Source: Pseudocercospora fijiensis CIRAD86 (Eukaryota > Ascomycota > Dothideomycetes > Mycosphaerellales > Mycosphaerellaceae). From it: 64,000 bases of DNA. A program made the position numbers and the translations under genes. Location: NCBI RefSeq assembly GCF_000340215.1, contig NW_006921533.1, forward strand, positions 435,616 through 499,615, written 5' to 3'. The notes under the pieces are model-generated. The model had not been told where the DNA came from. It saw only the letters and a program-made list of their open reading frames with translations, and did no database searches. This document shows positions 1-10,495 of this stretch, piece after piece (the stretch's first letter is position 1; each line of letters begins with the position of its first letter).

Positions 1-1338
1 ATTCCCACGCCGCCACGACTTCATCCCGCAAGACCGACCGATTCGGTATTCGTTGAGGAATGCTTGCGGGAGCGAAAGACTTATGACTATGTTGGGCATG
101 TTACGACAACGAATCTCATGACTTCCTTTTTCCTCTTTGCATACTACGGAAATCACGAGCATCACGACCGCGCTTGGTTCTATTTGCAGGAGAGCATCAC
201 GATCAGCGAGAACTTGAACATGGATGACGAGGAGTCTTATGAGAAGCTCGATCCCACAGAAGCGCAGTGGCGAAGACGATTATATTGGCTGCTATTCATC
301 ACAGAGCGAGCATATGCTGTCCAACGGCGAAAGCATACGCGATTGCATGCTATGACCGTTGCATTGCCTGCTGTTTTCGAAAGCGAAGATCCGCAGCTGC
401 TGACAGGTTTCGTCAATCTCGCAAACCTGTTCAGTGCAGTGGACGACTCTTTCGTGAGCGCATGGCGTGGCTCTAGACGAGCTAGCTTGTGCGATGAAGC
501 GTGGTTGGTGAAGACGCAGAAGCAGCTTGATGCCACAGCCAATGCGGCTGGGCTTGGAGAATTGACAGAAACGCAACGCCTCGACATTAGCGTAACGAGA
601 GAATGGCTGCACGTCTTAGCTTGGCAGATGGGAGTGAGCAACGGCTTGATCTGGGGCCAAGGAGAAGGAGGGATGAGGCTAGATTACCCAGTCGAGCTGG
701 CCCGGAAGGTAGTTGAAATCACATCCGGCGCAAGTGCTTTGGCACTTGATAGCCACGGAATTGGAATGGTGAGTCAAGAAGCATCATCTTTGACCAGCAG
801 CGCAAAAGGCTAACTTGTCGTGCAGGAACAGAAGCTTTCCGACATTGCTGGATGTCTTGCCGATGTTCTGAAATGTACTGCTGGCGATGCATCCTCGACA
901 TTCCTGGAAGGCAAGCAGTACCTCAATATCCTGCTCCAACGTCTTTCCAGCATGCGTGGGAAAGAGTCGCGTTACCTGCGTCCTCTGATGGCCAAGATGG
1001 ATGGCTTGATGGGCTTCGAATTAAGCAATGCGACACTTCCACCACCACAGGAAATTCAACAGGCCTTGGACGCGAAGCAACACGCCTTTTCTCAGAGCTT
1101 ACAAGCCCCAACAGCACAAGGCGAATTTGCAACGTCATCCGGTCAGTGGTCGATGAGAGACTCCGTGTCGATGCTTCGGACTTTGTCCATGTGCGGCAAC
1201 CTGGGCATGCCAAGTCTTTCAGTACCCACTGATGATTGGGGTCAAAGGCGCCCCAGCGGACGAGTGATACCTGTTGAAGAAGAAGAACTCGATCTGCTTC
1301 AGCCTTGGCTACAGCAGACCGCCGTCCAGAGCATGTAG
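1..1338 (+). CDS. Fungal-specific (Zn2Cys6-type) transcription factor, 3' part, two exons
   Basis: Partial gene: the frame is open from base 1, with no ATG before base 64 where the codon is TTG, so the true start lies upstream. Exons are 1-768 and 826-1338, giving about 426 visible codons with the stop at 1336-1338. The first exon carries the look of the fungal transcription-factor middle homology region: helical, a Trp-Arg-Arg-Arg-Leu-Tyr-Trp-Leu-Leu-Phe stretch near 267-297, then a Thr-Glu-Arg-Ala-Tyr-Ala segment. This region in AmyR/maltose-regulator-like proteins is usually linked to an N-terminal zinc cluster that binds DNA in the nucleus; the cluster would be upstream and is not seen. 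Base composition is normal, with no RIP. The family call is from recognition of the pattern; the target pathway cannot be told. Confidence 0.72.
769..825 (+). other. Spliceosomal intron, 57 bp
   Basis: It has GTGAGT at the 5' end, GCTAAC as a branch-site match near 810-815 and TGCAG at the 3' end. Removing it joins a frame of 256 codons exactly to the 820-1338 frame. Length and signals are typical of filamentous ascomycetes. Confidence 0.88.
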
Positions 1339-2826
1339 GCGGGCGTGACGAAGAACATGAGATGACGAAGTGACTGGATGAGATACGGCTGCATTCGAGG
1401 GAGCGCATAGTTGTTTCTGGGCAAGGCGATGGCTTCAGTGAGCGTTACGTACAGACCATATCATACCCATCAATCCTTTTTCAAGCAAAAGAAGTATTTG
1501 ATCACCATACGGGCTGCATATATTATTCATCCACCTCCCAAATCGCCTCGGCATATCTCCTCAAACTCAATTCCCATGCCGCTCCCGTCTCCTGCACCTC
1601 CGACCCGGTTGAACCGCTTTCCCGGCTCTCTTTCTTTCGCACAGTACCATGGCAACACTGAGATTATTATACATTCTGCGCCAACCTTCTCATACCAAGT
1701 ATTCTCACGGGCATGGGTTACACGGCGAGACATTGGATGCTTATGGTCTGAGACTAATGGGAGTCCCTTCTAGCGTGCGCGCCGGCGGAAGTAACGTGCC
1801 TTGACTCGGATATTCGTGGATGTGGGATCCTGGCGAATATGAGGGACAACTTGACAAGGAAGGAGTTGGAGTTGGAGTTGGGGTGGATTATAGAGTGGCA
1901 CTTGCGTGTAGGAACTTTAGGAAGATGCTCTATAGTACGGAAGAATCTTTCAATTATTACTTAGATAGGAGCGTCGCTTTGAATAAAGAGCTAGGGTGTC
2001 GGAGGATTCTGTTGGAAGGGACGGTGGTGTTGGGATTTGAAGAGATGGTGAGGTGATGCTGCTGTGATGTGGGTGGCTCCGACTCGAGTGTAGCAGCTCC
2101 TGCGAAATTGGGCCCGCAAGCAAGATGCAGTCACGCTGTGCCACGACGTTGCTTTTCGAGCTGAAGACTCTGTCCCTATAACGACGCAGTCCCAGGAGAT
2201 GTGGTTGCCGCAGGATGTCCTCTCGGAGACCTCCTTGAGTGGATTTGCACGAGGAAGAAGGTGGGCGAGGATGATTAGGGAAAAGAGATGTCTTCAACCA
2301 CGGGCGAAGTCCTGAACATGGTGCTAGTTCGACCGCGCATGCGTAGAACAAGTAGACGAGGGTACCTAGAATCTGATTCTGCTCATCGCTGCCAATTTCT
2401 ACTTCAGCAATGACAGATGTTCTGTCTTCTGTCACCACGATCTTGCAAGGCGTGAGCAACGCTCTGCAGAGTAGACTATGGGGAGAGTTCGCGGATACGA
2501 AGGGAGGAATTCACTGACCCAGACTAGTCGCATGTATCACGCTGGACGAACAAATCCGCCTCCAACGACTATCAATAGGACAATCTGAGTAGGTGGTTAT
2601 AATGCCTAAAAATGCGGGCAGATGGCATGCCCTTTTTCAAAATGAAACTTTCTGCATGGCTTGATTCCACAGTACTTCGACACTATCCTGACAACAAACA
2701 TGGGGAAGCTGAGCACATAACGTCGACCATCTGTAACAGAAAAGAATCACTCACTCACTCCCCGAATCTCTCCTATACCAAGAATCACCTCAAAAATGAT
2801 GGGACACCAACGACAGAGAGCAAAAA
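1339..2826. other. Host 3' flank without a convincing gene
   Basis: Unmutated DNA with ordinary CA and TG content. It contains only short open frames (for example 1820-2056 on plus and 1950-2459 on minus) whose products are low in recognisable structure. A small GGAGTT tandem run lies near 1860-1880. It probably includes the 3' UTR of the transcription factor. Confidence 0.5.
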
Positions 2827-2881
2827 AGTTAGTATAATCTCCGTAGGATATAACATTAGAATACCTTCTAAGTTAGTATAA
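2827..2881 (+). repeat. Direct repeat at the left end of element D
   Basis: AGTTAGTATAA occurs at 2827-2837 and again at 2871-2881, 44 bases apart, exactly where the mutated DNA begins. It may be a terminal or subterminal repeat of D; the opposite end was not found. Confidence 0.4.
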
Positions 2882-2884
2882 CGC

Positions 2885-4524
2885 TCTAAGTAATACACCC
2901 CTATCTGCTAGCTAAGACAGCCGGAGCGCTAATCCCCTTCTAGATTGTCTAAATCTAAGCCTTAATCCTCCTCGTCTACTATAGCGCCTTCGACCTAATT
3001 ATCCTTTAAGTCTTAAAGAATTTAACGGAGACTATATCGATACTTAGACAGATCGCGGACGAGTCTACGAGGATAATAGAACTACCCTATCTACGAGAAA
3101 TTATCGAAAAGTTTCTAGACGAGGTCTTCGTAACTAATAGCGTATTCTACTAGACTAGTAGTCTATAAGTATTTAGATACAAAGAGTCTAGTTTTTAAGA
3201 GCAAAGAGAGATACGGCGTATTTGTCGTCTACTTTAAGACCTTAAGACCGCCTACGAATACTTATCTTTAGTTCTTAGTAGGCTAAAGGTCGTCTAAAGG
3301 TATAATTACTAGATTTAAGAGCTAGTTAATCGCGTCGGGTCTAGCTAGATTAACGACTAGGAGCCGTAGCTACGTATACGCCGTTAGCCGCTAAAACTAC
3401 GCTTTACTAAGAGTTAGTCCCTACTAGTTGCACTCGCGATATCGTACGTAGTAGAATATCGATATAATTATAGTATCTAGTAATAAGGATTGTACTATTT
3501 AAGGCAGGTAACTAAGATTCTACTAGATATAGCGCTCGTTATCGATCTATCGATATCGATAAAAGCCTAGGTAACTATACGAGCTATTACTACTTAGTAC
3601 GACTAGCGATTCTAAGCTATTCTTCGCGTATTAATCTATCGTCGCTTAGTAGAAACGCCGTAGACTTATCCTAAACGACCGATAGTGCTCTACGCGGCCT
3701 AGAGTCGCAGCGCTCGACTTTAGAGCTATAGCGCCTTAACTAGCAATTTTAGGCGCAGGCTTATCTTCTATAATTACTTCTTCGACCCGGATAGGTCTAG
3801 GCTTCGATAGACGAGGCTCTAGGTACTTTTAAATAATTTGTCGCACCCTATATATCTACTCTATATTATCGTCTAGCTTAATATAGAATCGAGAGAGCTA
3901 CTCGAAGCTCTAAGTCTTATCGTTAGACTTATAAAAGCGGTCTAGAATCTCGCATTCTAGTATAAAGAGGATATAGCAACTCTTAGGCAAACTAGTATAT
4001 TCGAATTAGTACTATAGAAAGCTAAATCTCTCGAAGACATTAAAGTAATAACGCTACGGCCGATTAACCCGATAGAAACGAGCTATAGGAACCTTCTCGA
4101 GTGCCGCTTCTCTCCTATAAGGCTTAGTATCGAACTTAGCCTATATTAAAGTTCTATCTAGTTTAAAGTCTGCTAGACGAGGCTAGAGTCTAACCTATTC
4201 GAAACGTATAGTATTAGTTAAATCGCAATATCGCTTAATATATATAGCCTATTCGTAGGATGTAAACTACTAAGCCGATTTATAAGGTCGTATTAGCGAA
4301 ATCTTATTTATAGTTAGAGGCTTCTAGTCCTTAAATACTACACTATTCTATAGATTTATATAAGGCCCTTTGCTAAGTATATAGTCGCGGATGCGTTTAA
4401 TTGCCTCTAGGAGCATCCGCCGTAGTATATAATATAGTAAAGAGGTCGGATCGAGAAAACCGTAGCTTCTTAGACGTAGGTAGGAGTGTCCGACTGCGTT
4501 TATCTACTAGACTTCGGAGTCGTC
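2885..4524 (-). pseudogene. Element D minus-strand ORF remnant, distal part
   Basis: Minus-strand frames across this stretch are interrupted almost only by TAG and TAA codons that revert to Gln or Trp if CA/TG are restored. The stretch continues from the 29526 side when the nested elements are removed. The predicted protein is rich in basic and aromatic residues, with no domain I recognise. Whether it is the C-terminus of the frame beginning at 33412 or a separate gene is unresolved, because frames change between 29526 and 30950. Confidence 0.35.
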
Positions 4525-4870
4525 TATTACGGTTACTCGCGACAGATCGTTAGGTAACTTCTTATTACGTACAAGCCGAGGCTTCTTTAGAGAGGCTAAC
4601 GTAAGCGGGAGGCTAAGATAGAATAATTAGTACAAAGGTAATTCTAACTAGTAAGTAAGTAATATAAGTTAAACGCCTCGAGCTATAAGGGTATTCCGGC
4701 GTTCCTAAATATAAAGGAGATATCTTGTCTATAGTCGTAAGCGACGTAAGCGACGCTATCGCTTTCGACCGCTCCTATCGCTCCTAACAAGATAGAGCGA
4801 CAGCTTAGCTCGCTAGTCTTAGCGTCGCTCTAAGATTACATAAGGACTCTAACTAATCAGATCCGTAATA
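4525..4870 (-). repeat. Element A LTR (left copy, 3' LTR)
   Basis: 346 bp, beginning TATTACGG and ending CGTAATA on the plus strand (ancestral TG...CA ends turned to TA...TA). It is flanked by TCGTC at 4520-4524. The purine run beside it on the minus strand (complement of 4871-4886) fits a polypurine tract. Confidence 0.9.
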
Positions 4871-5016
4871 CTATCCCCTTCCTTAAGCGGAATAGTCCCT
4901 TATTCCGGAAGTTTCTAATTCCTAACTTCTTTATTATACTAAAGTTATCGAAGGACTTGTCTTCTCGCTAGTATAAGGAAAATATCGTAAATAATATCCT
5001 CGCTAACTGTTTCGAA

Positions 5017-5647
5017 ATGCCGATCCGCTACTTTTATTACGAATAGGCCGGTAAATCCTATAAGGTCGATCTTCGTTCCGGTCGCTACTCCGAGTATACC
5101 TTATATAGCTAGTCCTATAATATATAAGTTACTTATATAGAGTATAAGAAAATCCGGAAGGCGCGCCTAAAGATAGCTAAAAATCTTAAGGCGGCCGAAG
5201 AGGAGGAGGACCTCCTTACGCGGAGGCTTTTTAAGTATCGCGTAAAGGTCCGTCGCTTACGTAAGTCGCTACGTATAAAGGAAGATTAGGAGGTATAAGC
5301 TCTTAAGGTAGAGGAAGCCTCTATCTAATAGGCGGAGGAGCTTAAAAGAGAGCTAGGTTCCTTACCTATAGAGCCGATACTATTCTCGTTGCCTACTAAC
5401 GAGCCGTTTCCCCTAGATAGCCGGTTATAGATGTCCCCTTATAACTAGAGTCGTCTAGATAGGATATCCTAGCCTGTCTCTAAAATAGTAAAATCCCTAG
5501 TAGGAGTGCCGAGAATCTAGTATCCTAAAGGGATATATTCTAAGTATTTCTCGTCCATTTTATATTCTAGCTAGTTAGTCTAGTAGTATAATTCTTAGCT
5601 ATAAAAGACATAATTGCTAGGTACGCTACTAGAGTCCCTACTCCTCG
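5017..5647 (+). pseudogene. Antisense Cys-cluster / coiled-coil ORF inside element A
   Basis: A plus-strand frame opposite to A's own genes. From ATG 5017, codons that RIP turned to Tyr reconstruct as a C-x2-C-x6-C-x9-C-x2-C cysteine cluster in the first 30 or so residues. A stretch rich in Glu, Lys, Arg and Leu follows (about 5150-5350) and looks like a coiled coil. All in-frame stops are TAG, i.e. former CAG or TGG. A cysteine cluster followed by a coil resembles DNA-binding proteins but not the standard Zn2Cys6 spacing; function is unknown. The end is unclear; the frame runs into the tRNA-like sequence. It may be an accessory gene of A or a separate old insertion. Confidence 0.5.
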
Positions 5648-5733
5648 AGCTATACTACCCTAGGTATTAAGAACTCTAAGGCGCTATAATCGATAGAGTC
5701 TAAGAGGTCGTAGGTTTAATTCCTATACTAGCT
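5648..5733 (+). tRNA. tRNA-like relic with B box and poly-T terminator
   Basis: The 3' half is clear. GGTTTAATTCC (5713-5723) matches a RIP-altered B box. The T stem closes if the CA/TG sites are restored, and a 7-base acceptor strand ACTAGCT follows. TTTCTTTTT comes next (5735-5743), a pol III terminator. The 5' half (5648-5690) has D-arm-like GGTATTAAG but does not pair well with the acceptor, so it may be a decayed tRNA, or the head of a tRNA-derived SINE. The anticodon is not assigned. Confidence 0.4.
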
Positions 5734-5744
5734 ATTTCTTTTTG

Positions 5745-8700
5745 TCTAGTTTTAGTATTTTTTAATTATCTGCTAACAGTTCTATAGGTTTCCTTTTAGT
5801 TCCTAAGTGTTTTCTAAATATAGGTATTCTTTCTACTTAACAAGGTATTTCTAACCTTGCTAGTCTAGGATCTTCTCGACTTTAAACTCGTTTTCTTCCT
5901 TAGGTTAAAAGTAAAATGTTTCTTAATATAGTGTTTTAGCGTCTATAGGTTCTAGTATAGAGATATAGAACACTAGGTAGATTTTTGCGTCGTCCGGTAA
6001 TTTAAGTCGGTAATTAACTAGTCCTTTAGGCTTATTAATTAAAAATAGCCCGACTTTAACGTAGTCTAGTAGTTTCTTAGTTGATCTCCGGGTTCTTAGA
6101 TTCTTCGTTAGGAGGTAGACCTTATCCCCCTTTTTTAGCTAAGGTGCTATTTTTCGTTTAGTATTATACGGTCCCGTAATCTTTTGTTAAGACTCGGCAA
6201 TTGCCTTTTGTAATTGTTTATATACCTGCTTTAAGTCTTCTAAAGCGACTATCGCCTTATCTGTATATAGATACTATAAATACCTTTCCCCGAATAGCTA
6301 CGGATGTTTCCTAAAATTAGCGAAGAATAGTGTTTCTTTCGTAGTCTTAGATTGTTAATTGTTTAGTACAAGTTGTGCTATAGGCAATAGCGATGCCTAA
6401 TTGTTTTATACGTAGTTAACGTAGTATCGTAAGTATACCTCTAAGGCCTAGTTCTTAATTTCCGTTTAGCCGTCTATCTATAGGTAGTATACCGTTAATA
6501 GCTTATGCCTAATTCTAAGTATCGCTATAAGCGTCTTCTAGTAGTTTAACGTAAAGAGTTTATCTCTATCCGTAATATAGGTCTTTAGAAATCTATAGTA
6601 TCGTACAAGTCTATCTAGTACGAGGTATCCGAGTTGCTCTGCTATACTTGCTTCGTTAGCAGGAATAAAGTGTGTATATTTCGTAAGCCTATCGACTATA
6701 ATAAGTATTATATCGTAGCTATATCCTATAACTAGATCCTTAGACTTTAGTAGTTTCGTAATAAAGTCTATTGTAACTTCGTCCTATAGTTTATCTAGTA
6801 GCGTCCTAAATTAGATATATCTATATTTAGCGTGTCTATTAGCCTTATTACGCTAATATTATAGACATTTCTTAATATATTCTAGAACTCGTTGTCGCAT
6901 ATATAGGAATCCGAAGCTTCGCTTAACTAGTTCTATTGTTTTTGAAACTCTAGGGTGTCTATTTTCTAGTCCGTCGTAGTGTTGTTATATATACTCTATA
7001 ACTCGTTCCTTAGGTACTTAGTATTTCCTATATTCGATTAGGAACTGTTCTTCTATATCCTAAAGAACTTGTATAATATAGTTAAATTCCTTTGTATTAG
7101 CACTAAGGCTTCCGTCTTAGTTTGCCTTTAATATCTATTACTATACTAGTTCGTAACCTTCTATATAGTCGCTACGGCGGCTTAGTACGTTAGCTCGTCC
7201 GTTCTCGCGTCCTAGGGTATAGCGGATTTCGAACTTGTACTGTCCTAGTAGCTCCGACTAGCGGGCCTATCTTCGGGTTAGTACTTTAGTCGTAGTAAAG
7301 TAAGTTAGATTCTTATAATTAGAAAGAATCGTAAGACTTAGTGCTCCTTCCGCGTATACTCGCTAGTATTATAGTAATAAAACTATTGCAAGTAGCTCCT
7401 TATTATAGATATCGTAGTTCTATTCCGTAGGTAATATTTTCCTCGAGTAATAGGCTACCGGGTATCGTTTCCCGTTATACTCTTAGGTAAGATATGCTCC
7501 TATAGCTCTATCTAACGCGTCTGTCTCTATCTAGACCGCCTTATTCCTATCGAATAATCGTAGCGTTAGTATAGAAGCGCATTGCTCCTTTAGTTGCCTA
7601 AACGCTTTATCTTCCTTCGTACTCTAGTTCTATTTATTGTCTTTCTTTATAAGCTCCGTAAGGGGTACCGCTATCTTAGAGTAGCCCTCGATAAATTTCC
7701 TATTATAGTTAGCTAATCCTAGGAATAATTGTACGTCCTTAACGTATACTAGCGTTAGCTATTCCTATATTAACTTAGTTTTTTCTAGATCGATCCTAAT
7801 TCCTATATTGCTAATAATAAATTCTAGGAACTTAACTTCCTTCTTATAGAATTCGCATTTCTTAGGTACAGTCTTAAATCCTACTTAAGTGAATCGTTTA
7901 AAGACTTCCTATACTATTCGTATATAGTCCGCGAGAGCTCCCTTAGTATAGACTAAGATATCGTCTATATATACGATAACGTATACGTCTAGGAGGTCTC
8001 GGAGGACTTCGTTTACGAGGTCTTAATATAACGCTAGGGCATTCGTAAGTCCTATAGGTATAACTAAGAATTCGTAAAGCCTGTATCTTATTCGGAATAC
8101 TGTTATCTACTCGTATCTAGCTGCTATACGTATTGCGTAAAACGTATCGCGTAGGTTAATCTTCGTATACTAGTCTAATCTAGTTAATCGGTCTTGCATT
8201 TCTTCGATGTTTAGTAATAGGTACCGATTCTTAATCGTAATGTCGTTAAGTCGTCTAAAATCGACTACTAGCCGTCCTTCGTCTAATCCGGCTTTCGGAA
8301 CGAATATTACTAGTAAGGCTGCCGAGGATATCGACTTCCGTATCTAGCCTTTTTCTAATTTCTCTTTTAGCTACTTGTCTAGGGTTTTAAGCTCTTTCTT
8401 AGATATTGCGTATAAGGGTCCCTATAGAGGCTCTTTCCTAGGCTATAAGTGTATCTTGTAATCCTATAGTTAGTATTTAGGTAAGGCCGCCTTGCCTCTT
8501 TCCTCTTTAAAGAGTCGCTTCTACTTGCTATACTCTTTAGGAATGTCTAGGTCCGAGATTCTAGTTTTATTCTTTAATAGCGTATATCTTCTATCCTTCC
8601 CGTAATTATTGTTATAACCCTCCTAACCTAACGGTAGTATCGATCCGGGTTAAATACGGTTCTCCGTAATTCCTATCGACGTAAACGTCTTACGAGTCGC

Positions 8701-8979
8701 TCTACGTTTATTAATCTTATCTGTCTGCGAACGCGGCCGCTATATAGGTTAAATGCCGATTATATAGTCGTATTCCTCGAATATAAGTACTCCTCTTCTC
8801 TAATCTACGACTAGGTTATACTTTCTTAACTAAGGTATGCCTAGTACAATATTATAACTAGCTATATTAGTAATATCTAAGACAATTTCCTCGTAGTACT
8901 ATTAGATAGCTAGTAGTAACGGTATCGTCTCTCGTTCTATACTAGGTAGCGGTAACCTATCTACTACTATAAGTTTATA
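5745..8979 (-). pseudogene. pol: Element A Pol (protease end, RT, RNase H, integrase, chromodomain)
   Basis: Read on the minus strand from the B insertion point. A retropepsin C-terminal region lies at about 8979-8750, then reverse transcriptase with a V-Y-I-D-D-I-L-V box at 7980-7951, which is intact. RNase H follows with a Thr-Asp-Ala start near 7520. The integrase core runs about 7000-6300 with a D-F-I-T-K start and the Asp-Arg-Asp and Gln-Thr-Asp-Gly-Gln signatures recognisable after RIP. A C-terminal chromodomain (E-F-K-V-E-K-I-L-D, then K-Y-L-V-K) lies at about 5905-5800. Former Trp and Gln codons are stops throughout. The N-terminal part of the protease and Gag lie beyond the B insertion. 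Confidence 0.9.
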
Positions 8980-9166
8980 TATAAAGGGCTACGCCCTAGG
9001 TAGAAAGCGCTAGCCTTAGGCATTCGGCCTACGCGACTCTAACCTACTACTTAGCGCTTAGCGTACCGTACAAAACCATTCGGATTTACGTAGATAGACT
9101 TAGCTCTTTATCGAACCTATTAAGTCTTATATCTAGTATCTGCGTACGCGTTACTTACCCGTAATA
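8980..9166 (+). repeat. Element B 5' LTR
   Basis: Begins TATAAAGGGC and ends CCGTAATA, matching 15534-15720. TTATA precedes it. Confidence 0.93.
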
Positions 9167-9167
9167 T

Positions 9168-9185
9168 TAGGTTCGATCTTTATTA
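9168..9185 (+). other. Element B probable tRNA primer-binding site
   Basis: TAGGTTCGATC starts one base after the LTR; with TG restored it starts TGGTTCGATC, the form expected for pairing to a tRNA 3' CCA end. The tRNA is not identified. Confidence 0.5.
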
Positions 9186-10495
9186 TAGGAAACGCTAAGG
9201 TTTACTAGGAACCCGAGTAAGAAGGCTAGGGGAACGCTGCCCCTACTACGCTAGAGATAACTAGGGATAAGATTTATCGCGCCTTCGAGAGTCTCTATAC
9301 TAGGTAATAGACAATAGAAGCCTAGCTATAAGCTACGCGCTCTGCGCTCTAATAGGCGGAAGTATCTCGCTAGGCCGGGTCTGCTAAAACTAGTACGACG
9401 CGAGACTAGTCTACGAACGAGATCCTAAAAGGACTCCTAGAAACCCTCTTAGCTACCGGCTAAAATATAACGGCGTTACGCGAATAGAAGCTACTATCGT
9501 AGGACGGAAAAGCTAAGACGTTTCGGGACTACCTACTACGACTAAGAAGTTCGTACCGAGTTCGTTTTAGGTTAAAACCGAAGCTCTCTAAAGATTACTA
9601 CTAGGATACTATCTATAATACCCTACCGGCGAAGGAACGCGCTAGAATACGCTACTTCTAGGAAAGAGGAAGCCTTACGAAAGGAAAGGACCCCGAGGCT
9701 TTCTTCTAGCAACTCGAGGACGTATTTACGGATAGTAACGAAGCCGCTAAGGCGCTAGAGCAACTCTAAGCCCTAAGGCATACTTAGGGATAACCCTAGC
9801 ACGACTACTAGCTAGAATTCGACGGCCTCCTACTAAGCGTAGGCGGAGACCGCTAGACCGACGATACAAAAATCGGATACTTAAAGAATACCTTCTCGAA
9901 CGCGGCTAAGACTTATACCGCCGCCGTACTAAAGATTAAGGATTACTACCTCTATATAGAGGAAGTCGAGCGAATTATAACGAACCTCGAATCGACGGAC
10001 TAGTTTAAATAGGCTATAAAACGCTAGCAAGAAAGGAAGAAAGAGACCGCGAGCCCTTCGGTAGTTATCCTATCCTATACGGCTCCTACGGCGAACTCGA
10101 AGGTCGACTCCGACGGGGACGTAGTTATAAACCCTACCTAAACGAACGCCTTCTATAAGAAGAACCGCGGAGGTTAGTAAGGAATAGTAGGGAAGCCTAG
10201 GGCTAAATAGGTCGACTCTATAGAGAGAGAGAAACGTAAGGAGAAAAGGCTCTACTTCCGCTATAGAGCGAGCGGGTACTATATTCGCGACTACCTATAC
10301 GTACCGCCGGTTTAACCTACTAAGATTAGCGTTACCTCCGTATAACCTATACTAGAAGACGCGGAGGATTAGTCGGACTTAAGCAGTTCCGACTCGGGAA
10401 AAGAGTAACTCTCGCTTAGAGTTAGGAGTTAAGAGTAGATAAAGTATAGGTAAGGAAATAGGAAGAAGTTAAAAAGGATATAAACGGGAATCTTA
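9182..10495 (+). pseudogene. gag: Element B Gag with CCHC knuckle
   Basis: One frame with RIP-type stops only; the start is uncertain because the ATG is not visible. The first part (about 9240-9450) is coiled-coil-like, rich in Gln, Ala and Arg. A capsid-like region follows (about 9500-10000). The C-x2-C-x4-H-x4-C knuckle lies at 10253-10294, where all three Cys are now Tyr codons, as is the His. A Ser/Asp/Glu-rich tail ends the protein. Pol follows in the -1 frame relative to Gag, consistent with frameshifting or a small indel. Confidence 0.85.

Larger units (their letters stand above)
2827..4524 (-). mobile_element. Element D, left segment
   Basis: CA/TG depletion begins abruptly here. This is the left piece of an old element D, which resumes at 29526 after removing nested A+B+C1; the join is defined by A's 5-bp duplication TCGTC (4520-4524 and 29521-29525). 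Read on the minus strand it carries the end of one or more long frames broken only by RIP-type TAG/TAA. No LTR or known transposase is recognised. The right terminus of D is not identified in this window. Confidence 0.6.

Noticed and set aside
237..641. Open frame on the minus strand opposite the transcription factor
   Set aside because: Shadow of the real exon; no start context or protein features of its own.
1411..1773. Plus-strand open frame in the host flank
   Set aside because: Starts at a non-ATG codon, Pro/Ser/Thr-rich without domains, inside the likely 3' flank; not supported.
1950..2459. Minus-strand open frame of about 170 codons
   Set aside because: Non-ATG start (TTG) and low-complexity Ser/Pro tail; could be chance. 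A small gene cannot be fully excluded.
2612..2881. Plus-strand open frame crossing the host/transposon edge
   Set aside because: It crosses the boundary at 2827, so it cannot be an ancestral gene.
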